Shown here in pieces: positions 15,251 to 24,953 of a stretch of 64,000 bases of DNA. The DNA lies in NCBI RefSeq assembly GCF_022827545.1, contig NZ_CP094669.1, forward strand, positions 2,012,001-2,076,000, read 5' to 3'. This DNA is from Hymenobacter tibetensis (GTDB taxonomy: Bacteria > Bacteroidota > Bacteroidia > Cytophagales > Hymenobacteraceae). Below the pieces are notes generated by a model. It had not been told where the DNA came from. It did not search any database and worked only from the letters and a program-made list of their open reading frames with translations. The translations under genes and the position numbers were made by a program. Every line of letters starts with the position of its first letter. Position 1 is the stretch's first letter.

Positions 15251-16360
15251 TTAGCTTGCTTCCGCTACGGCTCCGGTGGGCAAGAACGGTTGGGTAGGGG
15301 CGTCCATGGTGGTGCGGGTTTTGGGTAGGCTAGCAGGATACTTGTCCTGAATGAAGGCCACCAACTGTTCCCGAACTGCGCAGCGCAAGTCGAAGGCCCG
15401 GCTGGAATTGGAGGCACTAACCAAGGCCCGCAGCTCCATGGTGCGCTCTTTAGAGTCGGTGACTTGCAGCACGCACACGCGCTGGTCCCAGAGCGGGTTT
15501 TCTTGCACAATGCGCTTCAGCTCGGTTCGGACCTCTTCCACCGGCAACGAGTAATCGGTGTAGATAAATACGGTGCCAATAAGCTGAGCGCCGGTGCGGG
15601 TCCAGTTTTGGAAAGGCTTCTCAATGAAGTAGTTGAGGGGTAGTACCAACCGTCGTTCATCCCAGATGCGCAGCACTACATACGTGAACGTTATTTCCTC
15701 GACTCGGCCCCACTCGCCTTCCACCACCAGCACATCATCAATGCGAATGGGCTGCGTGAAGGCAATCTGGAAACCCGCAAGCAAGTTGCCGATGGAGCGC
15801 TGGGCTGCAAACCCCACAATGACGCTGGCAATTCCAGCCGAAGTCAACAAGCCCGTGCCGATGCGGCGCACCGTAGCGAAGCTCATGAGCACCAAGGCCA
15901 TGGCCACGAAGATGATCAGCGAAACCACCAGCTTGCGCACGAACTGCAACTGGGTGAACAGCTTCCGTACCTGCAGGTTGTTGTCGCCTTCCAACTGGTA
16001 GTGTTGCTTCACTAGGTCTTCTATCACGTCCACGGTCTTCACCAGCCCCCAGGCAAACGTGATGATGAAGGCCGTAACGGTTACCCGTTCCAGCACCCCC
16101 ATATATTTGGGCGCAAGGGGCGCCAGTGGCAACACAAACAGCACGGCCAGCACCGGAAAAAAGAACGTGCTGACCTGGTTGAGATGCCGCGCCACTGAAT
16201 GGGAAAGCAGCGTGGTTTCGCGGTTGTTGTAGGCCCGCAGCACCCGGAAAGCAACAAACTTAACCAGCAAGCCGAAGGCCAGCCCTCCTGCTACCAAAGC
16301 CAGGGTATGTAGAATAGCTTCCACCTGGTCGGGTAGAAGCTCCGGTAAGTTAAGTTTCAT
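15251..16360 (-). CDS. Small-conductance mechanosensitive channel (MscS family)
   Basis: The 369-residue protein has four or five transmembrane segments: about residues 16-42, 57-82, 90-110, 140-162 and the pore helix. The MscS signature GIASVIVGFAAQRSIGNLL, followed by AGFQIAFTQPIRIDD, begins at about residue 175. After it come the beta domain (VEGEWGRVEEITFTYVVL) and a C-terminal vestibule. Such channels release solutes on osmotic down-shock in the inner membrane. ATG at 16360 gives MKLNLPELLPDQ as N-terminus; an upstream start at 16405 adds an unlikely segment. Two tiny palindromes (TGCCC-TAGC-GGGCA and GCAGGCCTGC, 15230-15250) touch the stop codon and may serve as terminator. Confidence 0.88.
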   Translation of the reverse strand: MKLNLPELLPDQVEAILHTLALVAGGLAFGLLVKFVAFRVLRAYNNRETTLLSHSVARHLNQVSTFFFPVLAVLFVLPLAPLAPKYMGVLERVTVTAFIITFAWGLVKTVDVIEDLVKQHYQLEGDNNLQVRKLFTQLQFVRKLVVSLIIFVAMALVLMSFATVRRIGTGLLTSAGIASVIVGFAAQRSIGNLLAGFQIAFTQPIRIDDVLVVEGEWGRVEEITFTYVVLRIWDERRLVLPLNYFIEKPFQNWTRTGAQLIGTVFIYTDYSLPVEEVRTELKRIVQENPLWDQRVCVLQVTDSKERTMELRALVSASNSSRAFDLRCAVREQLVAFIQDKYPASLPKTRTTMDAPTQPFLPTGAVAEAS

Positions 16361-16571
16361 GTGCAACAAGCAAATCCATCTGCCATTACCCGGCTCTAGT
16401 GCCAAAGGTTGTCTGACACTCTATTTAAATGGCTTTTGCAGCCTACAGATACTGCCGCGGAATAGCGCATAGCTTGGCCACAAGACAAGAAGAACGTGCC
16501 TTAACGGAACGGTCAATTAAGCTTGCGCTTTCCTTGCCAGTTAGCTTTCTAGCGGCCGGCCTTCGCAGAAA

Positions 16572-16641
16572 ACCAAGGCCAGCATAGCGTGTCTTATCGG
16601 AATTCGAAGTTCTTGGTAGGACACGTTGTGCTGGCCTTGGT
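16572..16641 (-). terminator. Terminator hairpin of pncA, 22-bp stem with two mismatches
   Basis: Arms 16572-16593 and 16620-16641 share ACCAAGGCCAGCA and CGTGTC with complements; 20 of 22 positions pair. It lies 20 bases past the pncA stop codon on the minus strand. Confidence 0.65.
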
Positions 16642-16660
16642 GAGGTTAGTTTGTTGAACT

Positions 16661-17269
16661 TCAGCGGACGTCGGCGGCTTGCACAAACTGGGCACCATGC
16701 GCCAGCAACTCCTCGCGGGCCTGAGCGTATCCTTCGGCCGCAATAGCGCGGGTAGCGTCTTCAATGAAAAACACCTGGAAACCTTGCTCCAAGGCATCCT
16801 TGGCCGAGAAGTACACGCAATAATCAGCGGCCAAGCCAGCTAGATACACATCCGTTACGCCCCGGCCGCGCAGGTACTCGGTGAGGCCAGTGGCTTTGCG
16901 GTGGCCGTTGTCGAAGAAGCCACTGTAAGAATCGATGGTGGGGTCGGTGCCTTTGCGAAAGATGGCTTCAATGCGGTGCTGGTCGAGGGCGGGATGAAAC
17001 TCGGCGCCGGGGGTGGCTTGCACGCAGTGGTCGGGCCAGAGCGTTTGGGGCAGGCCATGCAGGTCTATCTGTTGGAAAGGCTGCTGCCCCGGATGGCTGC
17101 TGGCAAAGCTACCGTGTCCGGCCGGGTGCCAATCCTGAGTGGCCACCACCAATTCGAAGCGTGACTGCAACGCATTGACCAGCGGCACGATAGCATCGCC
17201 GCCCGGCACAGCCAACGTGCCGCCCGGGATGAAGTCATTCTGAATGTCGATTAGCAGGAGGGCTTTCAT
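16661..17269 (-). CDS. pncA: Nicotinamidase
   Basis: The 202-residue protein hydrolyses nicotinamide to nicotinate and ammonia in the NAD salvage pathway. The catalytic triad of the isochorismatase-fold nicotinamidases is complete: Asp8 (LLIDIQNDF), Lys106 (IFRKGTDP) and Cys151 (GLAADYCV). The metal site Asp46, His48 and His52 (QDWHPAGH) is also present, and the LPQTLWPDHCVQ segment matches Escherichia coli PncA closely. The frame is open up to 17422, but MKALLLIDIQ at 17269 is the family's start. It is divergent from susC; the operator at 17397-17420 lies between them. Confidence 0.95.
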   Translation of the reverse strand: MKALLLIDIQNDFIPGGTLAVPGGDAIVPLVNALQSRFELVVATQDWHPAGHGSFASSHPGQQPFQQIDLHGLPQTLWPDHCVQATPGAEFHPALDQHRIEAIFRKGTDPTIDSYSGFFDNGHRKATGLTEYLRGRGVTDVYLAGLAADYCVYFSAKDALEQGFQVFFIEDATRAIAAEGYAQAREELLAHGAQFVQAADVR

Positions 17270-17396
17270 GAAAGAACACAAAAAGTGAAGGCGAAAAGCA
17301 GAGGGTGCTTCTTTCCGTCCAATATAAAGCGGGTTTTGTATTAAGCCCCAAGACGAGTGCAGGCCACAGGAAAATAAACCTGCTGCTGCAATCGAT

Positions 17397-17420
17397 GGCA
17401 ACGTTGCCGGTAACGATTGC
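17397..17420. promoter_or_regulatory. Candidate LacI-family operator upstream of susC
   Basis: This 24-base site contains AACGTT-GC-CG-GT-AACGAT, a palindrome with a central CG as usual for LacI-family operators. It is nearly the same as the site at 28399-28422: 21 of 24 bases agree, including the flanking GGC and TTGC. It lies 136 bases before the susC start. Confidence 0.65.
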
Positions 17421-17555
17421 ATAAAAAAACAGCCCCTAATCTGATCCGCAAAGGTTTGAGATACTTAATATCAGACAACGGTAACTTCTAGCTAGGCAAC
17501 CATTCAGGCGTACCGTATCGATTTGCCTTCTCTCTTCACTCCAATTCCCACTAGT

Positions 17556-20522
17556 ATGAAGCACGGTTTATTACTACCTGCCATTCTATTGTGCGCAGCC
17601 GCTCCGGCTTGGGCCCAACAGACCCGGCAACTTTCAGGGCAAGTGCTGGATGCCACCACCGGCGAGGGCCTAGCTGGTGTTACGGTGCTAGTGAAAGGCA
17701 CCACCAATGGGGCATCCACCAACGCCGACGGTCAATTCACGCTGAGTGTACCCACCACGGGGGAGGTACAGATTACGGTCAGCTATATCGGCTACGTGAC
17801 GCAGACAGTGACGGCCAAAGACCAGAGCAACCTGAAAATCAGGCTGGCCGGCGATACCAAGGCGCTAGATGAAGTAGTGGTTATCGGCTACGGCCAAGTG
17901 AAGAAAAGCGACGTAACCGGCGCCATTGTGTCGGTGAAAGAAGAAGACATCAAAAAGGCACCGGCGGCCAACGTCATGGAATCGTTGCAGGGGCGGCTGC
18001 CAGGCGTCGACATCGCCCGGACCAATGGCTCGGCCACGTCCGGCGTGAGCGTGACGGTACGAGGCAACCGCTCACTCACGGCCAACAACGGCCCGCTGTT
18101 CATTGTCGATGGGGTACAGTACAACTCCATTCAGGACATCAACCCCAACGACATTCAGTCGATGGAGGTGTTGAAAGACGCGGCTTCTACGGCCGTTTAT
18201 GGTTCGCGCGGGGCCAATGGTGTTATCATCGTCACCACCAAGCGCGGCACCTCGGGCCAGCCGCGGGTTACCATCAATTCTTACTACGGCCAAACTGACG
18301 TTGCCAACTACCCCAAGGTAAGCAACGCCGAGCAGTACGTGGCACAAAAGCGCGAAGCCAATCGCACGACGGGTCTGTGGAATAGCACGGCGGACGATTC
18401 CAAAATTTTCACGCCTTACGAACTCGAATCCATTGCCAACGGGGTTTCCACTGACTGGATGGATTTACTGCTGCGGAAAGGCATCCAGCAGGAGCACCAG
18501 ATCGGCCTGTCGGGCGGCTCCGAAAAAACCAAGTTCTATACCTCGTTCGACTACTTCAACGAGCAGGGCCTGTTCAAGCTGGACGACCTTAACCGCTACT
18601 CCATCCGCTTTAACATCGACCAGGAGATCAACAAGAAAATCACTATTGGTCTGCAAAGCCAACTGACGTATTACAACCAGAGCGTTCGGCGCGACCCCAC
18701 CAACCAGGCCAACAAAATCAACCCGTTGCTCACGCCCTATGACGCAAACGGCGACATTGCCATTTTCCCCAACAGCGGCAACTTCATCAACCCCATCATT
18801 GATGAGGTGAATGGCAACTACGAGAACAACACGCGTACCACGCGCACGTTCACGACGGGTTATGCGAGCTACCAGATTCTGCCGAGCCTGAACATTCGCT
18901 CTAATTTGGGTTTGACGCTATCCAATGCCCGCACGGGTGTTTATTTGGGCAGCAACACCTTGGACCGCAACGGTTCAGTGCCGCAGTCGTCGTATGGTAC
19001 GCAGTTCATCACCAACTGGAGCTGGGAAAACATCATCAACTACAACAAGACGTTCGGCGACCATTCCATTACCGCCACCGGCGTCACGTCGTTGCTTACC
19101 TTCAACACCGAGAATTCCAACGCGCAAGGCCGTAACCAGCTGCTGGCTTCGCAGCTCTACTACAACCTAGCCAACGCCAACCAGCAGATTGGTATCAACA
19201 GCGGCTACGAGGACAGCAAGCTGATTTCGTTTACGGGCCGCGTGCAGTACGGCTACAAAGGGCGCTACCTGCTCACGCTCACGGGCCGCGGCGACGGTTC
19301 CTCGAAGCTGGCGGCGGGAAATAAGTGGGCCATCTTCCCGTCGGCGGCCGCCGCGTGGCGCATCATCGACGAGGAATTCATGAAGAGCATTAGCACCTTC
19401 ACCGACTTGAAGCTGCGCGCAAGCTATGGTCGGGCCGGCAACTACGACGTGCCCGTGTACTCGTCGCAGTCGTTGCTGACGCGTATTCCGTTTGGCTATG
19501 GCGAAACCAGTGCTCCGGGTTACACCTTCGCTAACCGCATCGGTAACCCCAACTTAGGATGGGAATTGTCAACGACCACCAACATCGGGTTAGACTTCGG
19601 CCTGTTCGACAACCGTCTCTCGGGCTCGATTGACGTGTACGACACGAAAACCAGCGACTTGCTGCTCGACCGGTTCTTGCCACTCAGCTCGGGCGTGTCC
19701 ATCATCACGCAGAACATCGGCAAAACGCGCAACAAGGGTGTGGAAGTGGGCTTGAATGCGCGCCTGATCGACAACGAAAACTTCAAGTGGAACGCGGGTG
19801 CCGCGTGGTTTATCAACCGCGAGGAGATTGTGGACTTGGGCGGTGCCAGCAGCGACATCACCAATGGCTGGTTTATCGGCTCGCCCACTCGCGTGATCTA
19901 CGACTACGAGAAAACGGGTATCTGGCAGTTGGATGAAGCCGACCAAGCCAAAGCGTATGGGCAGAAGCCCGGTCAGATCAAGGTGCGCGACCAAAACGGC
20001 GACGACCAGATTACGGCCAGCGCCGACCGCAAAGTACTGGGCTGGCGCGTGCCGAAGTGGAACGGTAGCTTCAACAGCGACTTCAGCTACAAAGGCTTCG
20101 ATTTGTCGTTCCAGTTCTTCGCCCGCATCGGCCAGATGTTCAACTATGAGTACAACAGCTTCTACGACCCCCAGGGCATCGAGAACAGCTCGCAGCAGAA
20201 CTACTGGACGCCCGAGAATCCCTCAAACGACTATCCGCGGCCGGATGCTAGCTTATCGAAAACCACGCAGCAAAACGCCTTGTACGGCAACACGCTATAC
20301 TACCGCGACGGCTCATACGTGAAGCTACGTGCCGCCACGCTGGGCTACAACATTCCCCAGCCGGTACTGGAAAAGCTGCACATGTCGTCGTTGCGGGTGT
20401 ATGTGCAAGGCAAGAACCTGGTGACGTGGAGCGACATCAAAGACTATGATCCGGAGCGCGGTGGCGCCATCACGTCGCCGATTCCACGGGTGGTGTTGGC
20501 CGGTATCAGCTTAGGTTTCTAA
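17556..20522 (+). CDS. SusC/RagA-family TonB-dependent outer-membrane transporter
   Basis: The 988-residue protein imports oligosaccharides through the outer membrane with the SusD-like partner encoded next. Order of parts: signal peptide (1-21, ending APAWAQ); a carboxypeptidase-regulatory-like beta domain (about 25-110, GQVLDATTGEGLAGVTVLVKG); a TonB-box-like DEVVVIGYG segment typical of SusC; the plug domain with LQGRLPGVDI, RGNRSL, PLFIVDGVQ and VLKDAASTAVYGSRGANGVI; then a long beta-barrel ending in the aromatic-terminated strand LAGISLGF. Enzymes downstream point to pectin or rhamnogalacturonan fragments as cargo. ATG at 17556 is preferred over an upstream TTG. The gene is probably controlled by the LacI-type operator at 17397-17420. 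Confidence 0.95.
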   Translation: MKHGLLLPAILLCAAAPAWAQQTRQLSGQVLDATTGEGLAGVTVLVKGTTNGASTNADGQFTLSVPTTGEVQITVSYIGYVTQTVTAKDQSNLKIRLAGDTKALDEVVVIGYGQVKKSDVTGAIVSVKEEDIKKAPAANVMESLQGRLPGVDIARTNGSATSGVSVTVRGNRSLTANNGPLFIVDGVQYNSIQDINPNDIQSMEVLKDAASTAVYGSRGANGVIIVTTKRGTSGQPRVTINSYYGQTDVANYPKVSNAEQYVAQKREANRTTGLWNSTADDSKIFTPYELESIANGVSTDWMDLLLRKGIQQEHQIGLSGGSEKTKFYTSFDYFNEQGLFKLDDLNRYSIRFNIDQEINKKITIGLQSQLTYYNQSVRRDPTNQANKINPLLTPYDANGDIAIFPNSGNFINPIIDEVNGNYENNTRTTRTFTTGYASYQILPSLNIRSNLGLTLSNARTGVYLGSNTLDRNGSVPQSSYGTQFITNWSWENIINYNKTFGDHSITATGVTSLLTFNTENSNAQGRNQLLASQLYYNLANANQQIGINSGYEDSKLISFTGRVQYGYKGRYLLTLTGRGDGSSKLAAGNKWAIFPSAAAAWRIIDEEFMKSISTFTDLKLRASYGRAGNYDVPVYSSQSLLTRIPFGYGETSAPGYTFANRIGNPNLGWELSTTTNIGLDFGLFDNRLSGSIDVYDTKTSDLLLDRFLPLSSGVSIITQNIGKTRNKGVEVGLNARLIDNENFKWNAGAAWFINREEIVDLGGASSDITNGWFIGSPTRVIYDYEKTGIWQLDEADQAKAYGQKPGQIKVRDQNGDDQITASADRKVLGWRVPKWNGSFNSDFSYKGFDLSFQFFARIGQMFNYEYNSFYDPQGIENSSQQNYWTPENPSNDYPRPDASLSKTTQQNALYGNTLYYRDGSYVKLRAATLGYNIPQPVLEKLHMSSLRVYVQGKNLVTWSDIKDYDPERGGAITSPIPRVVLAGISLGF

Positions 20523-20545
20523 ATCATCCTCACGCACGAACAGAC

Positions 20546-22198
20546 ATGAAATTCTCGACTATTAAACTTGTGCTGACGGCCGGGGTGCTTACACTGACGC
20601 TCCCTGCCTGCGAAAAGCAGCTAGAAGAATACAACCCCTCCGGCCTCACGGCCGAAACCGTGTATACCACGCCCGCCGGCTTCGAAACCCTCGTGAATGC
20701 GGCGTACTCGCACACCCGCTGGTGGTACGGCAAAGAGGACGGCTTCAGTGCCTCCGAAATGGGTACCGACCTCTGGCTGCGCGGCGGCGGCGACGTAAAC
20801 CCCGACCTGACCGATTACACCACGCTGCAAGGCAGCTCCCGCGCCCTCGAAAGCCTATGGGGAAAGTTGTATGCGGCCGTTAACCTCTGCAATGCGGGCA
20901 TCAACCGCATCGGGCAGTCGGGCATGACGGACGCGCAGAAGAAAACACGCGAAGGCGAATTACGCTTCCTGCGAGCCTTCTACTACTGGCATATTGTGGA
21001 AACCTGGGGTGGGGTACACTTCACCACCGAGGAAACGACCAGCGTGCAAACCACGGCTAACCGCACGCCAGTTGAAACCTTCTACAATCAAATTTTCGAA
21101 GACCTGAACATTGCAGTAGCCAACCTGCCTAACACCACCACGGAATACGGTCGGGTGACGAAGCCCGCCGCCGAGGCCTTCCTGGCTAAAATGCACCTGA
21201 CCCGCGGCCAGAACAAGGAAGCCGCCGACTTGGCTGAAAAAGTAATTTCCGGCTACAACTTTGCCCTGCAAGCCCGCTACGCCGATTTGTGGTCGATGAC
21301 CAACCTTGAGAACAGGGAAGTGGTGTGGGCCGTCAACTACTCGAAAGAGTTGAGCTTAAATGACCGGCGTGATGATGTTTTGTACCCTGATGGGCACCCA
21401 CGGGGGGGCAACAACGGCCACTTGCTCTGGATGATGAAGTATGATGACCGACCCGGTATGGTCCGCGACATTGCCAACGGCCGCCCGTTCAACCGTTTTA
21501 TGCCTAGCCGGTACCTGCTCGACCTTTTCGACGAAACCAAGGACTCGCGCTACGCAGCCTCCTTCCGAACACTGTGGTTGGCCAATACCGTTGTGGCAGG
21601 TAAGCTAGCTGTTAACGATACGGCCATCATAGCAACGAAAAAGGTGATTCCCGCTGCTAGGCGTACGAACAAGAACTATTTTGTTGTCGACCGCAACGAC
21701 ATTTATAACCCCAACGGCACCGGCAAAAACCGGCTGCAGTATGTGTGCCTGCGCAAGTTCGACGATCCTACCCGTCCGACCATTGCGGAAGAGCAAAGTG
21801 CCCGCGACGCGTACGTTATCCGCTTGGCCGACGTGTATCTGATGGCGGCCGAAGCGAACTTCAAGCTCGGCAACCTGTCAAAGGCTGTCACCCAAATCAA
21901 CGCAGTGCGGGAACGGGCTGCTGTGTCCGGCAAGGTAGCCGACATGCGCATCACGGCCTCTAATTTGAGTTTGGACTTCATCTTGGATGAGCGGGCGCGG
22001 GAACTGGCGGGCGAGCAACTGCGCTGGTTCGATCTTAAGCGCACTGGCAAGCTGCTTGAACGGGTACGGGCCCACAACCCCGAAGCCGGAGCCGCTACTG
22101 GCATCAAGGATTTCCACACGGTGCGCCCCATTCCGCAACGGCAGTTGGATGCCATTACCAACAAAAGCGAGTTTGTGCAGAACCCTGACTACCGCTAA
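20546..22198 (+). CDS. SusD/RagB-family outer-membrane glycan-binding lipoprotein
   Basis: The 550-residue lipoprotein is the surface lid that captures glycan for the SusC porin. The signal ends in the lipobox LPAC (Cys22). Typical SusD features follow: NAAYSHTRWWYG near the start, EGELRFLRAFYYWHIVETWGGV in the TPR region, and VIRLADVYLMAAEANFKLG with LDFILDERARELAGEQLRWFDLKRTG near the C-terminus. It starts 23 bases after the susC stop, so both are co-transcribed. Aromatic residues in the lid could contact uronate chains, but specificity is inferred from the locus only. Confidence 0.95.
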   Translation: MKFSTIKLVLTAGVLTLTLPACEKQLEEYNPSGLTAETVYTTPAGFETLVNAAYSHTRWWYGKEDGFSASEMGTDLWLRGGGDVNPDLTDYTTLQGSSRALESLWGKLYAAVNLCNAGINRIGQSGMTDAQKKTREGELRFLRAFYYWHIVETWGGVHFTTEETTSVQTTANRTPVETFYNQIFEDLNIAVANLPNTTTEYGRVTKPAAEAFLAKMHLTRGQNKEAADLAEKVISGYNFALQARYADLWSMTNLENREVVWAVNYSKELSLNDRRDDVLYPDGHPRGGNNGHLLWMMKYDDRPGMVRDIANGRPFNRFMPSRYLLDLFDETKDSRYAASFRTLWLANTVVAGKLAVNDTAIIATKKVIPAARRTNKNYFVVDRNDIYNPNGTGKNRLQYVCLRKFDDPTRPTIAEEQSARDAYVIRLADVYLMAAEANFKLGNLSKAVTQINAVRERAAVSGKVADMRITASNLSLDFILDERARELAGEQLRWFDLKRTGKLLERVRAHNPEAGAATGIKDFHTVRPIPQRQLDAITNKSEFVQNPDYR

Positions 22199-22209
22199 CA
22201 TTTTCCATC

Positions 22210-22241
22210 AAACCCCACTGGTCGACGGGCCGGTGGGGTTT
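22210..22241 (+). terminator. Terminator/attenuator between susD and the CE12-GH28 gene
   Basis: AAACCCCAC (22210-22218) pairs with GTGGGGTTT (22233-22241), followed by TATTTG. It begins 11 bases after the susD stop and ends 11 bases before the next ATG, so it may lower expression of the enzymes relative to the transporter. Confidence 0.65.
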
Positions 22242-22252
22242 TATTTGCTGCA

Positions 22253-24592
22253 ATGAAACAACTCACCTTTTGCTTTCTCGCGCTTCTCGCGTTTGTTGCC
22301 TTCGCTTTCCGGCCCGCTGCTGAAGCACCCGTACAGATTTTTTTGGTGGGCGACTCCACCATGTCCAACAAACCCCTAGACAAAGCCGAACGCGGCTGGG
22401 GCATGTACTTTCAGCAGTATTTCGATGCGGGCACTGTGGTGCACAACCACGCAATGAATGGCCGCAGCACCCGCAACTTCCGCACCGAAGGCCGTTGGGC
22501 CAAAGTGCTGGAGCAAGTGAAGCCCGGCGACTGGGTATTCATTCAGTTTGGCCACAACGACCAGAAAACCGAAGACACTTCCCGCTTCGCCGCTCCCCAA
22601 ACCGACTACCGCAAGAACCTAACCCGCTACGTGCAGGAAGCTCGCGCCAAAGGAGCCAATCCGGTATTGCTCACGCCCGTAGGCCGGCGGTATTTTGATG
22701 AGGCGGGCAAGCGCAAAGACGACCACGGCGAATACCCAGCCGTGGTGCGAGAAGTAGCTAAGGCGCAGAAAACACCCCTCATCGACTTGCATGAAACCAG
22801 CTGGGCCATGTACAGCCAGCTTGGCGATAAAGGCAGCCAGCAACTGTTCTGGAGCTACCAGAACGGTGCCAACGCGCCCAAGCTCGACAACACGCACTTC
22901 TCGGCCTATGGTGCCGAGCGGGTAGCGCAGTTGGTAGCGCAGGATGTAAAGAAACTCAACCTCGGCATCGCCAGCCACTTGCGCCCAATGACCTTCGCGG
23001 GCAAGTATACCTTCGACCTGCCAGTGGTGCTCCAGCCGTATTTCAACAAGGATACCTTCAACATTGTGAAGTACGGCGCCGTGGCCGATGGCCAGACCCT
23101 GAATACCGAGGCGTTCCGCAAAGCCATTGAGGCCTGCAGCCAGAAAGGCGGTGTGGTGCTAGTGCCGCGCGGCTTGTGGCTCACCGGGCCAATAGAGTTG
23201 AAAAGCAACGTCAATCTGCACGTGCAGCGCGGGGCACTGGTGCAGTTTAGCAACAAGCTGTCGGACTTCAAGCTGATAAAAACCAACTGGGAGGGCGTGG
23301 ATGCCGTGCGCAACCAGTCGCCCATTTCCGGCTACGACCTGGAAAATATTGCCATTACCGGTGAAGGTGTATTCGATGGCGCCGGCGACGCGTGGCGCAT
23401 GGTGAAAAAGGAAAAACTCAGCGAAGGCCAGTGGCAAAAGCTGGTGAAGTCGGGGGGAGTGCTGGACGCCAAAGGAGCCGTGTGGTACCCTACAGCGCAG
23501 TCGTTGAAGGGCTCCACCACCGAGAAGCCCGGTATTCTGCAAGCCGGCAAAGACATTGCTGACTTCGCCGACATCAAGGACTTCTTGCGGCCCAACATGC
23601 TTAGCCTGCAGCGCTGCAAGCAAATTCTGCTCGAAGGGTTCACCATCCAAAACTCGCCCGCCTGGACCATTCACCCGCTGCTCTGCGACAACATTACGCT
23701 ACGCAACGTAACGGCCCGCAACCCCTGGTACGGCCAGAACACCGATGCCCTCGATCTGGAATCTTGCCGCAATGGCATCGTAGAAAACTGCACCTTCGAC
23801 GTAGGTGACGACGGCATCTGTATCAAGTCGGGCCGCGACGAGCAGGGGCGCAAGCGCGGTGTGCCCACCGAGAACTTTATCATTCGCGACACGAAAGTGT
23901 ACCACGCCCACGGCGGCTTCGTGATTGGCAGCGAGATGTCGGGAGGCGCCCGCAACCTGTACGTAACCAACTGCACCTTCATCGGTACCGATGTGGGCCT
24001 GCGCTTCAAAACGGCCCGCGGCCGCGGCGGCGTGGTGGAGAACATCTTCGTGGACGGCGTTGACATGACAGATATTGCCGGCGAAGCCATCCTGTTCGAC
24101 ATGTACTACGCTGCCAAAGATCCGGTGCAAGTAACGGGTGAGGCGTTTTCTATTCCGGAAATCAAAGCTGAGCCGTTAGGTGAAGGGACTCCCCAGTTCC
24201 GGGGCTTCCGCATCAAAAACGTGACTTGCAAAGGTGCCGCGACCGGTATTCTGGTGCGCGGTCTGCCGGAAATGAACGTGAAAGATGTGGAAATTGAAAA
24301 CGCCGTACTGGAAAGCAAAAAGGGGCTGGTGTGCCAAGAAGCCAGCGGCATCCGCCTGAAAAACGTGTCGCTGTTTTCTGAGGATACCAAGCCCGTATTG
24401 GAAGTTCAGAACAGCCAGAACATCACCCTCGACAACATCCGCTACGCCAACGGCGCCGATCTGCTGCTCCGCGTAACCGGCGACCGGAGCAAGGCCGTTA
24501 AACTCGTCAACACCAACACCAAGGCGGCAAAAAAGGACGTGGAAATAGGCCAGAAAGTAGCCAAGAAAGCGGTGACGGTGTCGAGCAGGTAG
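22253..24592 (+). CDS. Two-domain pectinase: CE12 acetylesterase fused to GH28 polygalacturonase
   Basis: The 779-residue secreted enzyme joins two catalytic domains. After a signal peptide (1-24), residues 27-250 form an SGNH/GDSL rhamnogalacturonan acetylesterase (CE12) with GDSTMS (Ser35), NGRST, GHND (Asn102) and DNTHF (Asp212, His215). Residues about 265-760 form a GH28 right-handed beta-helix with the family's catalytic motifs NTD (496-498), GDD (Asp519, Asp520), His553 (HAHGG) and Arg584-x-Lys586. It should deacetylate and then hydrolyse galacturonan or rhamnogalacturonan in the periplasm or at the surface. It follows susD after a hairpin and precedes GH105. Confidence 0.9.
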   Translation: MKQLTFCFLALLAFVAFAFRPAAEAPVQIFLVGDSTMSNKPLDKAERGWGMYFQQYFDAGTVVHNHAMNGRSTRNFRTEGRWAKVLEQVKPGDWVFIQFGHNDQKTEDTSRFAAPQTDYRKNLTRYVQEARAKGANPVLLTPVGRRYFDEAGKRKDDHGEYPAVVREVAKAQKTPLIDLHETSWAMYSQLGDKGSQQLFWSYQNGANAPKLDNTHFSAYGAERVAQLVAQDVKKLNLGIASHLRPMTFAGKYTFDLPVVLQPYFNKDTFNIVKYGAVADGQTLNTEAFRKAIEACSQKGGVVLVPRGLWLTGPIELKSNVNLHVQRGALVQFSNKLSDFKLIKTNWEGVDAVRNQSPISGYDLENIAITGEGVFDGAGDAWRMVKKEKLSEGQWQKLVKSGGVLDAKGAVWYPTAQSLKGSTTEKPGILQAGKDIADFADIKDFLRPNMLSLQRCKQILLEGFTIQNSPAWTIHPLLCDNITLRNVTARNPWYGQNTDALDLESCRNGIVENCTFDVGDDGICIKSGRDEQGRKRGVPTENFIIRDTKVYHAHGGFVIGSEMSGGARNLYVTNCTFIGTDVGLRFKTARGRGGVVENIFVDGVDMTDIAGEAILFDMYYAAKDPVQVTGEAFSIPEIKAEPLGEGTPQFRGFRIKNVTCKGAATGILVRGLPEMNVKDVEIENAVLESKKGLVCQEASGIRLKNVSLFSEDTKPVLEVQNSQNITLDNIRYANGADLLLRVTGDRSKAVKLVNTNTKAAKKDVEIGQKVAKKAVTVSSR

Positions 24593-24604
24593 GTGAGTGC
24601 ACAG

Positions 24605-24650
24605 GAAGCGCAGCGGAGTCTGGCCACTTGCCCAGACACGGTTGCGCTTC
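24605..24650 (+). terminator. Hairpin after the CE12-GH28 gene
   Basis: Arms 24605-24623 and 24632-24650 pair at 16 of 19 positions (GAAGCGCA and GTCTGG blocks perfect). No T-run follows. The rest of the 24593-24953 gap shows no gene; it has shorter hairpin-like segments and no clear promoter. Confidence 0.45.
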
Positions 24651-24953
24651 ACCCCAACCAGGGCATTGGACCCCGCTGTCGGTGTTGTTTAGTTGGGGGA
24701 TCATGCGTACACTTACACCCACACAGCGCGTTTCATGCTGCTGTTGGCATGCCCGATCTGGCATCCGCTCCCCGGCGCGCCCAGCGTATTGAAGTTGGGC
24801 CACGGAGTAATTATACCGCACTAGCGAAATGCCTTGGCAGCTAGCGGCCACACCAAGAGGGCAGGTTGTGCAAACGACCCGCCCCCAGATACGCCAGCTT
24901 CTTCTCTGCTGGACAGCCAGCTTCCCGTTATAGTCTCAGCTTAACTTCGATTC

